DNA from: Candidatus Limnocylindrales bacterium
GTDB taxonomy: Bacteria; Desulfobacterota; Binatia; UBA1149; CAITLU01
Assembly (NCBI GenBank): GCA_035626395.1
Contig: DASPNR010000031.1
Span: 434,001-498,000, forward strand
Direction of reading: 5' to 3'
Length of the DNA: 64,000 nt
Shown: positions 1 to 8,801 of the stretch, piece after piece
Layout of the letters: each line of letters starts with the position of its first letter
How positions within the stretch are numbered: position 1 is the first letter of the stretch
Notes under the pieces: model-generated
Databases searched by the model: none
Told to the model about the DNA's origin: nothing
Seen by the model: the letters and a program-made list of their open reading frames with translations, nothing else
Position numbers and translations under genes: made by a program

Positions 1-808
1 CGTGCTCGCCGCCGCCGCCGGAGCCGAAAAGGTACTCGAGCAGCACCGCCACCGCCAGGATGTCGATCTTCTTGAACGGCTCGACCGGCGTGCGCTCCAG
101 GCCGATGTACTCAACGGGCGCGCGTGCGAACGGGTTCTGGTTCACCCACGTGATGAACGCGTTGATGCCGGCGACGAAATTCTGGATGTCGCTGTCGGCG
201 CGCTTGCCGAGGCCTCCCGACGAGGCAATCAGATCATCGTACTGCTGCTGCAGATCCTCGTCGTCGTAGCCGGCGAACGCGTAGATGCCCTCGTCCTGCG
301 ACAGGATGAACGGATCGTTGCCCACGAACTCGGAGAGGCGGCCGCGTCCGGCGCGTCTGGCAAGGTCCATCGCGAACAGGCGGTCCCAGGCAGAGGCCAG
401 GCCGATGCCGTACATGATGTCGGGACGGCGGCGCGCGGTGATGTGGGGAACTCCCCACTCGTCGCGAACGATCGTGACGCCGGGCCTTCCGCCTGCAGGG
501 AACTGGCTATCGCTTCCGGTCTGCGCGATCGGAGCGTCCTTGAAGTAGTCGGCAAGGTCTTCGTCGACCAGCGTCATCGGCGCGTAGGTGAGCGCCGCGT
601 AGAGCGGGCGCTGATCATCGACGTTGGGCGGCAGCTCGCCCGTGTCCAGATACGCCAGACCTTCGGCGGGCGTCAGGTAGCCGCGGTTGCCCGGCGGCAG
701 GATGTTCATGAACAGTCCGGTGTCTTCCTGCGCGGCCGCGAGCGCGGGAGACAGAAATAGCGAGAGCGTGGCGGATGCCGCCACGAGCCGGCGCCGTAGG
801 TGATGCAC
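1..808 (-). CDS. Penicillin acylase family protein, N-terminal part (cut by window edge)
   Basis: N-terminal 269 residues of a secreted Ntn-hydrolase of the penicillin acylase family, which cleaves amide bonds of acylated substrates such as beta-lactams or acyl-homoserine lactones. The chosen GTG start at 808 has a GGGGAGGGG ribosome site just upstream and opens a Sec signal peptide (residues 1-26, ending ALAAA). A linker of about 80 residues follows. The family hallmark VTIVRDEWGVPHI lies at 111-123, and the stretch with WDRLFAMDLARRAGRGRLSEF at about 141-161 is typical of the alpha chain. The self-processing site and nucleophilic Ser of the beta chain lie beyond the window. A second, complete paralogue is at 53337-55742. 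Family assignment is solid; the substrate is unknown. Confidence 0.9.
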   Translation of the reverse strand, partial: MHHLRRRLVAASATLSLFLSPALAAAQEDTGLFMNILPPGNRGYLTPAEGLAYLDTGELPPNVDDQRPLYAALTYAPMTLVDEDLADYFKDAPIAQTGSDSQFPAGGRPGVTIVRDEWGVPHITARRRPDIMYGIGLASAWDRLFAMDLARRAGRGRLSEFVGNDPFILSQDEGIYAFAGYDDEDLQQQYDDLIASSGGLGKRADSDIQNFVAGINAFITWVNQNPFARAPVEYIGLERTPVEPFKKIDILAVAVLLEYLFGSGGGGEH

Positions 809-942
809 GATAGGAACCCCTCCCCGAAGAATGGCGCAGGCGATGCCGGCGCGGTGCCGGCCCCACGCCGACGCGTGCTTATACGCCGAGAAGGCGGCGC
901 TTCACAACGAGAGGAATTTCCTCGATGGCGCTGTCGGTTGCG

Positions 943-2277
943 CTATTCGGGCATCCAGTTGCCGTGGAAGCCGAACGGCACGCGCTGGGGCAGCGCGATG
1001 CGAGCGACGGGCCTTCTGGCGAAGTCGCGGGCATCCAGGATGACCAGGTCGGAGCCGTTGCGGCCCTCGTCGTAGACGAAGGTCAGGATCCACCCTTCGT
1101 CATCGCCCTTGCAGGAAGGATCCGGCGCGAATACGCCCTCGCTCGGGTAGCAGCCCGGCCCGAAGTCGTGCTGCACGGAGCTGCCGGTCACCAGATCGTA
1201 CTTGAGCAGGGCGTTGGCGGACGATTCCACGGATGAGACATTGTGCACGGCATAGCCGTAGCGGCTGGCGATACCCGTGCGGCGGTCGTCGACGCGCGGG
1301 AATTCGATGGCGCGATCGTCGAGCGCGCTCTCGCGGCTGTGTCCGGTCGCCAGGTCCAGCTCCCATCGATGCAGGCTGGCCGTGTCGAAACGGCCCGAGT
1401 CCGCGCGCCAGAGCTCGGGGTAGCGCGCGACGTCCACGACCACACGGTCGCCTTCCTCGAACGCGTTCATCGGATGAAAGACGTAGCAGGGATCGACCTC
1501 GAACCAGCGCACCTGCGAGGCATTGCCGCCGCGGGGCATGACTCCGACGCGCGCGCCGTAGTCGTCGCTCCAGGTGTAGGGCATCGTGCCCTGCATCGCG
1601 CGCATCAGGTCGAACACGATCGGCAGGTCCATGAAGATCACGTGGCGTGCGGTGATGGCGAAGTCGTGCATCATCGTCGGCCCCGGGACGTCGATGTCCT
1701 CGCTCTGCACCAGGTTGCCCGCGGCATCGGCGCGGTGGTAGGTCAGGTACGGTGGAAAGAAGCCGTAATCGAAGAAGTGCAGCTCGCCGGTGACGGGGCA
1801 GATCTTCGGATGCGCCGTCATTCCCGTCTTCAGGCGGCCGCCGAAGTCGAAGACGCCCTTGCTTTCCAGCTCACGTGTCACTTCGAAAGGCAGCGTGGTC
1901 TCGGCCAGCGCCAGCATGCGGCCGGCGTGACGGACGATGTTCGTGTTGCTCGGGCCGGCGCTCAGATCGCGAACGCCGTCCGGGCTGACGACGCGCGCGC
2001 CTTCGGTGAGCTGGCGCGTTTGCAGCCAACGGTTGCGGTACCACAACGCGCGGCCGTCGCCGAGCTCGACGCCGTGGAGCATGCCGTCTCCGAAGAACCA
2101 GTGCGGAGGCTGCACGTCGCGCGGGTTGGGACCGTTGCGGACGTAGCGGCCGCGCAGGACGGGCGGAATGGCGCCCTCGACCTTCAGGTCGAGCTCCGTG
2201 CGCTCCTCGGCGACGGGCGCGTAGTTCCCGCGCAGGAAGAACGGGACCTTTTCCTCGGCGGCTGCGGCTGTCGTCAT
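943..2277 (-). CDS. Carotenoid oxygenase (RPE65/CCD family)
   Basis: Non-haem iron dioxygenase of the carotenoid cleavage/RPE65 family, which splits conjugated double bonds of carotenoids, apocarotenoids or stilbenes with O2. The 444-residue length is normal. All four iron-ligand histidines are visible: HPKICPVTG at about 156, MMHDF at about 204, FHPMNAFEEGD at about 270 and the terminal FHGNW at about 440. The frame stays open upstream, but ATG 2277 is chosen because GGAGGT precedes it by seven bases and the protein then starts just before the conserved domain. There is no signal peptide, so it should be cytosolic or membrane-associated. It is divergent from the alkyl-sulfatase gene, and no carotenoid biosynthesis gene is in the window. 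Family sure, substrate unknown. Confidence 0.93.
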   Translation of the reverse strand: MTTAAAAEEKVPFFLRGNYAPVAEERTELDLKVEGAIPPVLRGRYVRNGPNPRDVQPPHWFFGDGMLHGVELGDGRALWYRNRWLQTRQLTEGARVVSPDGVRDLSAGPSNTNIVRHAGRMLALAETTLPFEVTRELESKGVFDFGGRLKTGMTAHPKICPVTGELHFFDYGFFPPYLTYHRADAAGNLVQSEDIDVPGPTMMHDFAITARHVIFMDLPIVFDLMRAMQGTMPYTWSDDYGARVGVMPRGGNASQVRWFEVDPCYVFHPMNAFEEGDRVVVDVARYPELWRADSGRFDTASLHRWELDLATGHSRESALDDRAIEFPRVDDRRTGIASRYGYAVHNVSSVESSANALLKYDLVTGSSVQHDFGPGCYPSEGVFAPDPSCKGDDEGWILTFVYDEGRNGSDLVILDARDFARRPVARIALPQRVPFGFHGNWMPE

Positions 2278-2560
2278 GGCGGGACCTCCGTCTGAACGCC
2301 GTAGACACCCGCGGCATTGGTTCCGCAAGCCGCAGGAGGCAGGGTCGCTCGCGATGGGGGACCCGGCCGGCCGCGGACGCCGCAGCCGCTGCGCCTTGCG
2401 CCAACACTGCACGACCGCTCCGATGTCTGCCGAGCTCATGATCGACCGCCGCATCTCCCCGACCACGCCGTGCGCACGGGACGAGTCAGGATTCCGGCCG
2501 TTCATCCAAGGTCGCGAAACCGTCGGTGCGCGACGATCACGCCTGCGCGCAAAGCTCCGG

Positions 2561-4267
2561 ATGGCGCCACAGCCGCGGTGGCTGCTCGCGGCGGGTGCGC
2601 TGTGCGCCGTCGTGGTGTCGGGATGCGGCGAACGCTCGGCCCCCGATGCGCCGGATGCCCCGGCAGCGCCGCCGACCTTCGTGCGCCAGGTCGTGGAGGT
2701 GACGCCGTCGGTGCACGTCGCCACCGGCTACGGCCTCGCCAACTCGGTGATGATCCGCGGGCAGGGCGGCGTGATCATCGTCGATGCGATGGAAAGCGCG
2801 GAGGCCGCCGCGCCCGTGCGCGAGGCGTTCCGTGCGATCAGCCCCGATCCGGTTCGCGCCATCCTCTACACGCACAACCATGCCGATCACGTCTTCGGCG
2901 CCGCGGTCATGGCGGGGGAGGATCATCCGGAGATCCTCTCGCACGCCTCGCTGGTGCCCGAGCTGCAGCGGCTGGCCAGCGTGACGCGGCCGGCCATCCA
3001 TGCCCGCAGCATGCGGCAGTTCGGCACGCTGCTGCCGCCCGCCGAGGCGGGCGACTGCGGCATCGGCCCTCGCCTGCACGCCGGACCCGGCACGACGTCG
3101 GTTCCGCTGCTGCCCACGCGCACGTTCGACGGCGAGCGGCTGGAGCTGGAGATCGCGGGCGTGCGAATGCAGCTCGTGCACGCGCCGGGCGAGACTCCGG
3201 ACCACATCTTCGTCTGGCTGCCCGAGCAGCGCGTCCTGCTGCCCGGCGACAACTACTACCACGCGTTCCCGAACCTCTACGCCATCCGCGGAACGGCCTA
3301 CCGGGACGTCACCGAATGGGTCGCGAGCATCGATGCGATGCGCGAGCTGCGGCCGGCGTTCCTGATACCGGGACACACGGCGCCGGTGATCGGGGAGGCC
3401 GACATCCATGCGCGGCTGACCGACTACCGCGATGCAATCCAGTTCGTCCACGACCAGACGGTGCGAGCGATGAACGACGGCCTGACGCCGGAAGAAGCCG
3501 TCGCACGTGTACGGCTGCCGCGCGCGCTGGCCGACAAGCCCTATCTCGCCGAGCGCTATGGGCGGGTCGACTGGTCGGTCCGCGGGATCTACGCGGGCTA
3601 TCTCGGCTGGTTCGGCGGCAACGCGGCGGAGCTGTCGCCGCTGCCGGCGGGCGAGCGTGCGCGACGCGTTGCCGCACTCGCCGGCGGCAGCGATGCGCTG
3701 CGCAACGCCGCGCGCGCGGCGTTGGATGGCGGCGACGTGCGCTGGGCGCTCGAGCTGGCCGACCACCTGCTCGCGCTGGGCGAGCTGACGGCGGAGGCCC
3801 GGCAGCTGCGCGCCGCGGCGCTGCGCTCGCTGGCTTCGCAGGAGACCAGCGCCAACGGCCGCAACTACTACCTGACGCAGGCGCTGGAGGCGGAAGAAAA
3901 GGTCGTCGTCGGCCAGCCCGATCCTGCCACGATGCCGCAGGAGCTGCTCGACGTGCTCCCCGTCGAGGGATTCCTGCGCGCGATGACCGTCCGCTTCGAT
4001 CCCGAAAAGACGCTGCAGACGACCACGCGCGTCGGCTTCCGCTTCACCGACACCGGAGGCGAGTACGGTCTGTCGCTGCGCAACGGCGTCGCCGAGTTTC
4101 GCGCGTCGCTGCCGCCGGATGCCGACATGACGGTGACGACGCACTCGCAGATCTGGAAGGAGATCGTCACGCGCAAGCGCAACGCCACCGCAGCCTTCGT
4201 CACGGGCGACGTCAGCGTCGACCGCAACCGGCTCGAGCTGGCGAAATTCCTGCTGCTGTTCCGCTGA
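2561..4267 (+). CDS. Exported alkyl/aryl-sulfatase of the BDS1/SdsA1 type (metallo-beta-lactamase fold), lipoprotein
   Basis: Predicted to hydrolyse alkyl sulfate esters to alcohol plus sulfate outside the cytoplasm. ATG 2561 is chosen because it opens a lipoprotein signal with lipobox VVSGC (Cys22); the longer upstream frame has no ribosome site. The zinc motif THNHADH is at about 104-110. Downstream come HAPGETPDHIF and the PGH motif in FLIPGHTAPV. The second half has the NGRNYYLTQAL signature of SdsA1-like enzymes and a C-terminal SCP2-like domain (about 440-568). The gene ends in TGATG, so its stop overlaps the start of the glycosylase gene. A CysH reductase and a TauE/SafE exporter lie within 3 kb, fitting scavenging of sulfate from surfactants. 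Other MBL hydrolases are less likely given the C-terminal half. Confidence 0.85.
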   Translation: MAPQPRWLLAAGALCAVVVSGCGERSAPDAPDAPAAPPTFVRQVVEVTPSVHVATGYGLANSVMIRGQGGVIIVDAMESAEAAAPVREAFRAISPDPVRAILYTHNHADHVFGAAVMAGEDHPEILSHASLVPELQRLASVTRPAIHARSMRQFGTLLPPAEAGDCGIGPRLHAGPGTTSVPLLPTRTFDGERLELEIAGVRMQLVHAPGETPDHIFVWLPEQRVLLPGDNYYHAFPNLYAIRGTAYRDVTEWVASIDAMRELRPAFLIPGHTAPVIGEADIHARLTDYRDAIQFVHDQTVRAMNDGLTPEEAVARVRLPRALADKPYLAERYGRVDWSVRGIYAGYLGWFGGNAAELSPLPAGERARRVAALAGGSDALRNAARAALDGGDVRWALELADHLLALGELTAEARQLRAAALRSLASQETSANGRNYYLTQALEAEEKVVVGQPDPATMPQELLDVLPVEGFLRAMTVRFDPEKTLQTTTRVGFRFTDTGGEYGLSLRNGVAEFRASLPPDADMTVTTHSQIWKEIVTRKRNATAAFVTGDVSVDRNRLELAKFLLLFR

Positions 4268-4893
4268 TGGCCGGCGACTTCCACGGTGCGTGCGCGCATC
4301 TTGCCTCGGCGGACGAGCGCATGGCCGCGCTGATCGAGATCATCGGGCCGTGCACGCTTGTTCCTCGTCGCGGCCGCTACGCAGCGCTGGTGCGCGCGAT
4401 CATCGGGCAGCAGGTTTCGACGGCTGCGGCCCGCACGATCTACGCACGCCTCGCAGCGGCTGCCGGCGGGCGCCTGACACCGGATGCCGTTGCCGCGCTT
4501 TCGCCGGCCGAGCTGCGAGCGGCAGGCCTGTCGGGACAGAAGGCGTCCTACGTGCGCGATCTGAGCGAGCGCGTGCTCGACGGACGGCTGCGCCTGCAGC
4601 GGATGCACCTGCTCGAAGACGAGGCCGTGATCGAGGAGCTGGTCGGCGTGCGCGGGATCGGGCGATGGACCGCCGAGATGTTCCTGATGTTCGTGCTGTG
4701 CCGGCCCGACATCCTGCCTGTGGACGACCTCGGCATCCGCAACGGCTTCCGCCGCGTCTACGGCCTGCGCAAGATGCCGAGCGTCGCCCGCATGCACCAG
4801 CTCGCGCGACCGTGGCGGCCGTGGCGGACGGTGGGCAGCTGGTACCTGTGGCGGGCGCTGGAACTGCCGCCTGCTGCACGAGCGGGCGATTGA
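4267..4893 (+). CDS. DNA-3-methyladenine glycosylase II (AlkA-like, HhH-GPD)
   Basis: Base-excision repair glycosylase that removes alkylated purines. The 208-residue protein has the helix-hairpin-helix GVRGIGRWTAEMFLMF at about 124-139. After it comes LPVDDLGI, where one Asp at about 152-153 corresponds to the catalytic Asp238 of E. coli AlkA. There are no cysteines forming an Fe-S cluster, so it is not of the EndoIII/MutY type. The ATG overlaps the last base of the upstream stop codon (TGATG at 4265-4269), implying translational coupling to the alkyl-sulfatase gene, an unusual partner. It lacks the N-terminal TBP-like domain of E. coli AlkA, as in the short bacterial and yeast Mag1-like forms. 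Confidence 0.88.
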   Translation: MAGDFHGACAHLASADERMAALIEIIGPCTLVPRRGRYAALVRAIIGQQVSTAAARTIYARLAAAAGGRLTPDAVAALSPAELRAAGLSGQKASYVRDLSERVLDGRLRLQRMHLLEDEAVIEELVGVRGIGRWTAEMFLMFVLCRPDILPVDDLGIRNGFRRVYGLRKMPSVARMHQLARPWRPWRTVGSWYLWRALELPPAARAGD

Positions 4894-4909
4894 GCGCCGG
4901 CCCGACGCG

Positions 4910-5320
4910 TCAGCGCTGCACCACGGCCAGCGCCATGTAGATCAGGCAGGCGATCTGGATCGCGAAGAACGTGAAGCGCACGTTGACCGCCAGCGCGCTG
5001 CCGGAGGAGACGTGTGCGAGCGTCTGGCCCACGCGCGCCAGCACATGGATCTGGGCGGCGGTTGCGAAGCTGCCGGAGGTCAGGCCGCTGACGTGGCCGG
5101 CCAGCACCACCGCCGCGAACAGCGGCAGGTTCTCGACGCAGTTGGCGTGGGCACGGTTGAGCCGCCAGTACGCGTCGCTTCCATGCGGCTGCCCCGAAGG
5201 AAAGCCGTTGGGTGCGACCTTGCCGCTCAATACTTGCGAGACGCGAATGGCGCCGATGGTGAGCACGATGCCGATGGTCCAGAACACGAAGCCGATCAAC
5301 GCGTAGAGCGGTGTGGTCAT
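4910..5320 (-). CDS. MAPEG family membrane protein
   Basis: Small integral membrane protein of 136 residues and about four transmembrane helices, related to microsomal glutathione S-transferase and leukotriene C4 synthase. It shows the family pattern RLNRAHANCVENLPLFAAVV at about 51-70, where the Arg/Asn-rich loop binds glutathione in studied members. AAGGAGG precedes ATG 5320 by about five bases. It sits 44 bases downstream of the TauE/SafE gene on the same strand, so the two are probably co-transcribed. Bacterial MAPEG proteins are poorly characterised; detoxification of electrophiles is a family-level guess only. Confidence 0.85.
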   Translation of the reverse strand: MTTPLYALIGFVFWTIGIVLTIGAIRVSQVLSGKVAPNGFPSGQPHGSDAYWRLNRAHANCVENLPLFAAVVLAGHVSGLTSGSFATAAQIHVLARVGQTLAHVSSGSALAVNVRFTFFAIQIACLIYMALAVVQR

Positions 5321-5364
5321 CGAAGCCTCCTTGCCGATGACGGAGAAATCGACCGGAGGCAGAC

Positions 5365-6099
5365 TCAATACAAGCCGAGCAGACGGCCTGCCATCGCGGC
5401 CACGGATACGGCCAGCACCGGCCGCAGCGCTCGCTCGCCGCCGGCAACCGCCGCACGCGCACCGAGCGATCCTCCTGCCGCGAATCCCGCCGACATCAGC
5501 AGCCCCGGCAGCCACGCGATCTGACCGGCCAACACGAAGACGGGAAGGGTGAAGATCGTCTGGATGAACACGACGGCGACCTTGATGCCGTTGGCGCGCA
5601 TCAGGTCGTAGCCGCAGCGGGCCAGCACCAGCATCAGGAGCAGGCCGATGCCGGCCTGGAACGCGCCGCCGTAGGCGCCGACGACGAGCAGCCACATCCA
5701 GGCCGCGCGCCGCGACAGCACCCGCTCCTTCGGTTGCGCGCGCGGCGGCCGCAACGTCGGCGCCAGCAGCAGCAGCATGACCAGGCCGAAGGCGCGCTCA
5801 AAGGTATGGTCGGCCAGGTGCGAGACCGCGACCGCGCCGGCGGCGCCGCCGATAACCAGCGGCGGAAGCACGCGCATCGCCTCGGCCCAGTCGATCGCGC
5901 CGCGCCGTCCGAGCTCGGCCGCCGAGACCGCTCCCTGCACGAGCACGCCCAGTCGATTGGTGCCGTTGGCAACGGAGGCGGGAAGGCCGGCCAGAATGAG
6001 GATCGGCACGGTCAGCAGCGATCCGCCGCCGGCCAACGTGTTGACGGCGCCGGCCACCAGTCCGGCACCCACGAGCACGACGGCTTGTGAGGTTGTCAT
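5365..6099 (-). CDS. TauE/SafE (TSUP) family sulfite/organoanion exporter
   Basis: Integral membrane permease of 244 residues with about eight hydrophobic helices in two repeats. The first repeat has the family signature [20 protein letters not shown] (about 19-38) followed by [11 protein letters not shown]. The second has the matching [20 protein letters not shown] and RANGIKV region near 145-172. Family members move sulfite, sulfoacetate or related anions. Position supports a sulfur role: a PAPS reductase gene starts about 550 bases away on the other strand. The gene is divergent from the YkgJ-like gene with only 38 bases between starts, so the promoters must overlap. Substrate and direction of transport are inferred. 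Confidence 0.9.
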   Translation of the reverse strand: MTTSQAVVLVGAGLVAGAVNTLAGGGSLLTVPILILAGLPASVANGTNRLGVLVQGAVSAAELGRRGAIDWAEAMRVLPPLVIGGAAGAVAVSHLADHTFERAFGLVMLLLLAPTLRPPRAQPKERVLSRRAAWMWLLVVGAYGGAFQAGIGLLLMLVLARCGYDLMRANGIKVAVVFIQTIFTLPVFVLAGQIAWLPGLLMSAGFAAGGSLGARAAVAGGERALRPVLAVSVAAMAGRLLGLY

Positions 6100-6137
6100 C
6101 GGCTCGATGCCGCGATTGTCTCAGGCAAAGGACGACG

Positions 6138-6581
6138 GTGGAAACTCCACAGCGCTGGTATGGCCAGGGCCTGGCCTTCGAATGCACCTCGTGCGGCCGC
6201 TGCTGCACCGGCAGCCACGGCTATGTCTGGGTGACGGTCGAGGAAGCGCGGGTGCTCGCCAAGCGGCTTTCGCTGTCGCTCGACGACTTCGGCCGGCGCT
6301 ATCTGCGTCGCATCGGCAACCGCTACGCGCTGGTCGACGGGCGCGGAGGCGACTGCGTGTTCCTGGCGGGCAAGGTGTGCGCCGTCTACGAGGACCGGCC
6401 GATGCAGTGCCGGACGTTTCCCTGGTGGCCCGCCAACGTGGCGTCCGCCGAGAGCTGGCGTGCTGCCGCCGAGTGCTGCGAGGGGATCCGGCCGGAGGCG
6501 CCGGTAGTGAGTGCCGAGTCGATCGAGCACGCGCTCGATCAGTCGCGCGGCGCCGGTCTGGCAGTCGCCAGGCAGACCTAA
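6138..6581 (+). CDS. YkgJ-type cysteine-cluster protein (zinc/iron-chelating domain)
   Basis: 147-residue protein with the YkgJ/UPF0153 cysteine pattern. CTSCGRCC lies near the N-terminus (about 13-20), [20 protein letters not shown] at about 74-93 and a later CCEG. These residues are thought to bind a metal, probably Zn or an Fe-S centre; the function is unknown. GTG 6138 is preferred, with AAGGA upstream, because an earlier ATG at 6087 would start inside the divergent TauE/SafE gene. The reading ends 65 bases before cysH, so the two could share a transcript. Confidence 0.85.
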   Translation: METPQRWYGQGLAFECTSCGRCCTGSHGYVWVTVEEARVLAKRLSLSLDDFGRRYLRRIGNRYALVDGRGGDCVFLAGKVCAVYEDRPMQCRTFPWWPANVASAESWRAAAECCEGIRPEAPVVSAESIEHALDQSRGAGLAVARQT

Positions 6582-6646
6582 GAGGCGCAAATGGACGAAA
6601 AATCGTCCCGTTGACTCCCCTTCGCATCCGTCCCATCTTCCGTTTC

Positions 6647-7399
6647 GTGAGCCAGGCAGCCGGCACGACCGTGGAATTCGATTTCGACGTCGAGGGCTTG
6701 GACCTCGACGGTCTCAACGCCGTCCTCGAGCGCAAGAGCGCGGAGGAGCGCATTGCGTGGGCCCTGGACGAGCTGAAGCCGCACATCATCCTTTCCTCCA
6801 GCTTTGGCGCCCAGGCCGCCGTCTGCCTGCACATGTGCACGCTGCAGTGGCCGGAGATTCCCGTCGTCGTCACCGACACCGGCTACCTCTTTCCGGAAAC
6901 CTACCAATTCATCGACGAGCTGACCGAGCGCCTTCACCTCAATCTGAAGGTCTACCGTGCCGAGATCTCGGCGGCCTGGCAGGAGGCGCGCCACGGCAAG
7001 CTCTGGGAGCAGGGGGTCGAAGGCATCGAGCAGTACAACCGCATGAACAAGGTCGAGCCGATGCAGCGCGCCCTCGACGACCTCGGCGCCAAGGGCTGGA
7101 TCGTCGGCCTTCGCCGCAGCCAGTCCAGCACGCGCAAGAACCTGAGCGTGCTCGGCGTGCAGAACGGCTACCTCAAGGTCCATCCGATCGTCGACTGGAA
7201 CGACAAGCGCGTGTTCGACTACATGCAGGAGTACGACCTGCCCTATCATCCGCTGTGGGAGCAGGGGTACATCTCGATCGGCGACACGCATACGTCGCAT
7301 CGGCTGGTGGATGGCGTGACGGAAGAGGAGACGCGGTTTTTCGGGTTGAAGCGCGAGTGTGGTCTCCACGAACCTTTCAAGAAGGACGGCGACAAGTAG
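6647..7399 (+). CDS. cysH: Phosphoadenylyl-sulfate (PAPS) reductase, thioredoxin type
   Basis: Reduces PAPS to sulfite and PAP with thioredoxin in assimilatory sulfate reduction. The 250-residue protein has [10 protein letters not shown] (the PP-loop-like nucleotide site), [39 protein letters not shown] and HPIVDWND. It ends with [15 protein letters not shown], which carries the catalytic Cys. The double-Cys and CxxC motifs of Fe-S APS reductases are absent: the position normally CCxxRK is YNRMNK. This marks the E. coli-like PAPS-specific type. The start is uncertain. GTG 6647 is used, but GTG 6671 and TTG 6611 are in frame and none has a strong ribosome site. No cysN/D/C is in the window. 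Confidence 0.93.
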   Translation: MSQAAGTTVEFDFDVEGLDLDGLNAVLERKSAEERIAWALDELKPHIILSSSFGAQAAVCLHMCTLQWPEIPVVVTDTGYLFPETYQFIDELTERLHLNLKVYRAEISAAWQEARHGKLWEQGVEGIEQYNRMNKVEPMQRALDDLGAKGWIVGLRRSQSSTRKNLSVLGVQNGYLKVHPIVDWNDKRVFDYMQEYDLPYHPLWEQGYISIGDTHTSHRLVDGVTEEETRFFGLKRECGLHEPFKKDGDK

Positions 7400-7418
7400 A
7401 CGCGGGCGCTGCGAGGCG

Positions 7419-8183
7419 TTACTCGAACTTGCCGTGTCTTCCGGCGCCTTGGGCGAAGCGGGTGGCGCCGTGCACGGTCTCGCCGCTCAGGATCACTTCG
7501 CGGCCTCGCAGCGTCTCGTTGCGCATCGCGTTCTCGTAGCTGAGGTCCCATTGCTCGTAGGCGCTGATGCGGTCGCTGCGCATGCAGCGTTCGGGGAAGG
7601 CGGCGATCTGCCGCGCGAGGGCTTCGGCCTCCGGGCGGGCCTGGCCATCTTCGACGACGCGGTCGGCGAGGCCGATCCGCAGCGCTTCCTCGGCGCCCAC
7701 GGGGCGGCCGGTCAGGATCATGTCGAGGGCGCGGCCGTGGCCGATCAGACGCGGGAGGCGCACGGTGCCGCCATCGATCAGCGGGACGCCCCAGCGCCGG
7801 CAGAACACGCCGAAGACGGCGCTGCGCTCGGCAACGCGAAGATCGCACCAGATCGCCAGCTCCAGGCCCCCGGCGACCGCGTATCCGGACACGGCGGCGA
7901 TGACCGGCTTGGTCAGGCGCATGCGGGTCGGGCCCATGGGACCGTCGCCTTCGATCCGGATCAGGTTGCCCTTGCCCTCGGAGACGCCCTTGAGGTCGGC
8001 CCCGGCGCAGAAGGTCCCGCCATCGCCGAACAGCACGGCCACTTTGGCCGACTCGTCCTCCTCGAAGGCACGGAAGGCCTGCGCAAGGGCGGCGGCAGTG
8101 TCGCGGTCGACCGCATTGCGGCGATCGGGGCGGAAAACAATGACCGTATGGATGCCTTCTTGAACTTCGACCCTTACAGACAT
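7419..8183 (-). CDS. Crotonase/enoyl-CoA hydratase family protein
   Basis: 254-residue crotonase-fold protein acting on acyl-CoA thioesters in the cytoplasm. The oxyanion-hole segments GTFCAGADLKG (about 56-66) and SGYAVAGGLELA (about 96-107) are clear. Of the two catalytic Glu of rat crotonase, the first (Glu144) is present in GGLELA. The position of Glu164 is a Cys in FGVFCRRWGVP, so plain hydration of enoyl-CoA is doubtful and a variant reaction is likely. Start ATG 8183 has GGAGGT five bases upstream. The gene is convergent with cysH (19-base gap) and divergent from the small lipoprotein gene. Confidence 0.88.
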   Translation of the reverse strand: MSVRVEVQEGIHTVIVFRPDRRNAVDRDTAAALAQAFRAFEEDESAKVAVLFGDGGTFCAGADLKGVSEGKGNLIRIEGDGPMGPTRMRLTKPVIAAVSGYAVAGGLELAIWCDLRVAERSAVFGVFCRRWGVPLIDGGTVRLPRLIGHGRALDMILTGRPVGAEEALRIGLADRVVEDGQARPEAEALARQIAAFPERCMRSDRISAYEQWDLSYENAMRNETLRGREVILSGETVHGATRFAQGAGRHGKFE

Positions 8184-8338
8184 CGCCGACCTCCGTGTAG
8201 AATGACCGCCGGCATTATCGCCATGGGGGGCCCAGTTTCCACGTAAGCAGCCCACTTTTGCGCTTGCGTCGTCGGGCAAACCGAAGAAGATCAGCGTCTG
8301 TGGCCCGATTCCTTGGGCCGGCAAGGAGAATGCGCACC

Positions 8339-8794
8339 ATGCACCGACCCATTCCGAGGGCTCTAGCCACCATCCTTCTGCTCACCGCAGCGGGTTGCGC
8401 CCTGCCCGAGGTGAGGCCGTTGGTTTCCGGGCCCACGCCCGGACCTTCGCCCTACGGGCCATGGTACGAGCAGCACTGGCAGGTCAACGCCGTCATGATC
8501 GAGCCGGCCGATGCCGACGCTCTGGCGGCCGCCGAGGAAGCGGCGGCCGAAGATGCGGTGGTCGAGGAAGGCTACGCCGACACGGACGCTGCCGACACGG
8601 ATGCCTACGCGGACGGCGGTGTGGGATCGGAAGATGCGGTCATTCCGCCCGACGACAACTACGAGCCGCTTCCGCCCTCCGAGCCCGGCGCGGCCAATCC
8701 GGCCGAGCCGCTCGACTCCTCGCTCGATGCGGCGCCGGCGCCGCCGCGGCGTCCTGCAGGCCCGGCGCGCACCGGCGATCCGGTTCGCTACTGA
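8339..8794 (+). CDS. Small acidic lipoprotein, unknown function
   Basis: 151-residue protein with a lipoprotein signal ending in lipobox TAAGC (Cys at about 19). The mature part is strongly acidic and low in complexity, with runs such as AAAEEAAAEDAVVEEGYAD and DTDAADTDAYADG, then a Pro/Ala-rich tail. No known domain is recognised. Of two nearby ATGs, 8339 is preferred: AAGGAG at 8323-8328 is ten bases away from it but only one base from ATG 8330. Transcription should stop at the strong hairpin just after the gene. An outer-membrane or periplasmic location is inferred from the lipobox and acidic composition. Confidence 0.75.
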   Translation: MHRPIPRALATILLLTAAGCALPEVRPLVSGPTPGPSPYGPWYEQHWQVNAVMIEPADADALAAAEEAAAEDAVVEEGYADTDAADTDAYADGGVGSEDAVIPPDDNYEPLPPSEPGAANPAEPLDSSLDAAPAPPRRPAGPARTGDPVRY

Positions 8795-8801
8795 GCTTCC
8801 C

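Noticed and set aside
2..760. Long plus-strand open frame at the window start
   Set aside because: It is antisense to the penicillin acylase gene; the minus frame has a signal peptide, ribosome site and clear family motifs, while the plus frame has none.
2276..2560. 95-residue N-terminal extension of the alkyl sulfatase
   Set aside because: The extension is Arg/Pro-rich and overlaps the divergent carotenoid oxygenase start by two bases, and the internal ATG 2561 begins a perfect lipoprotein signal.
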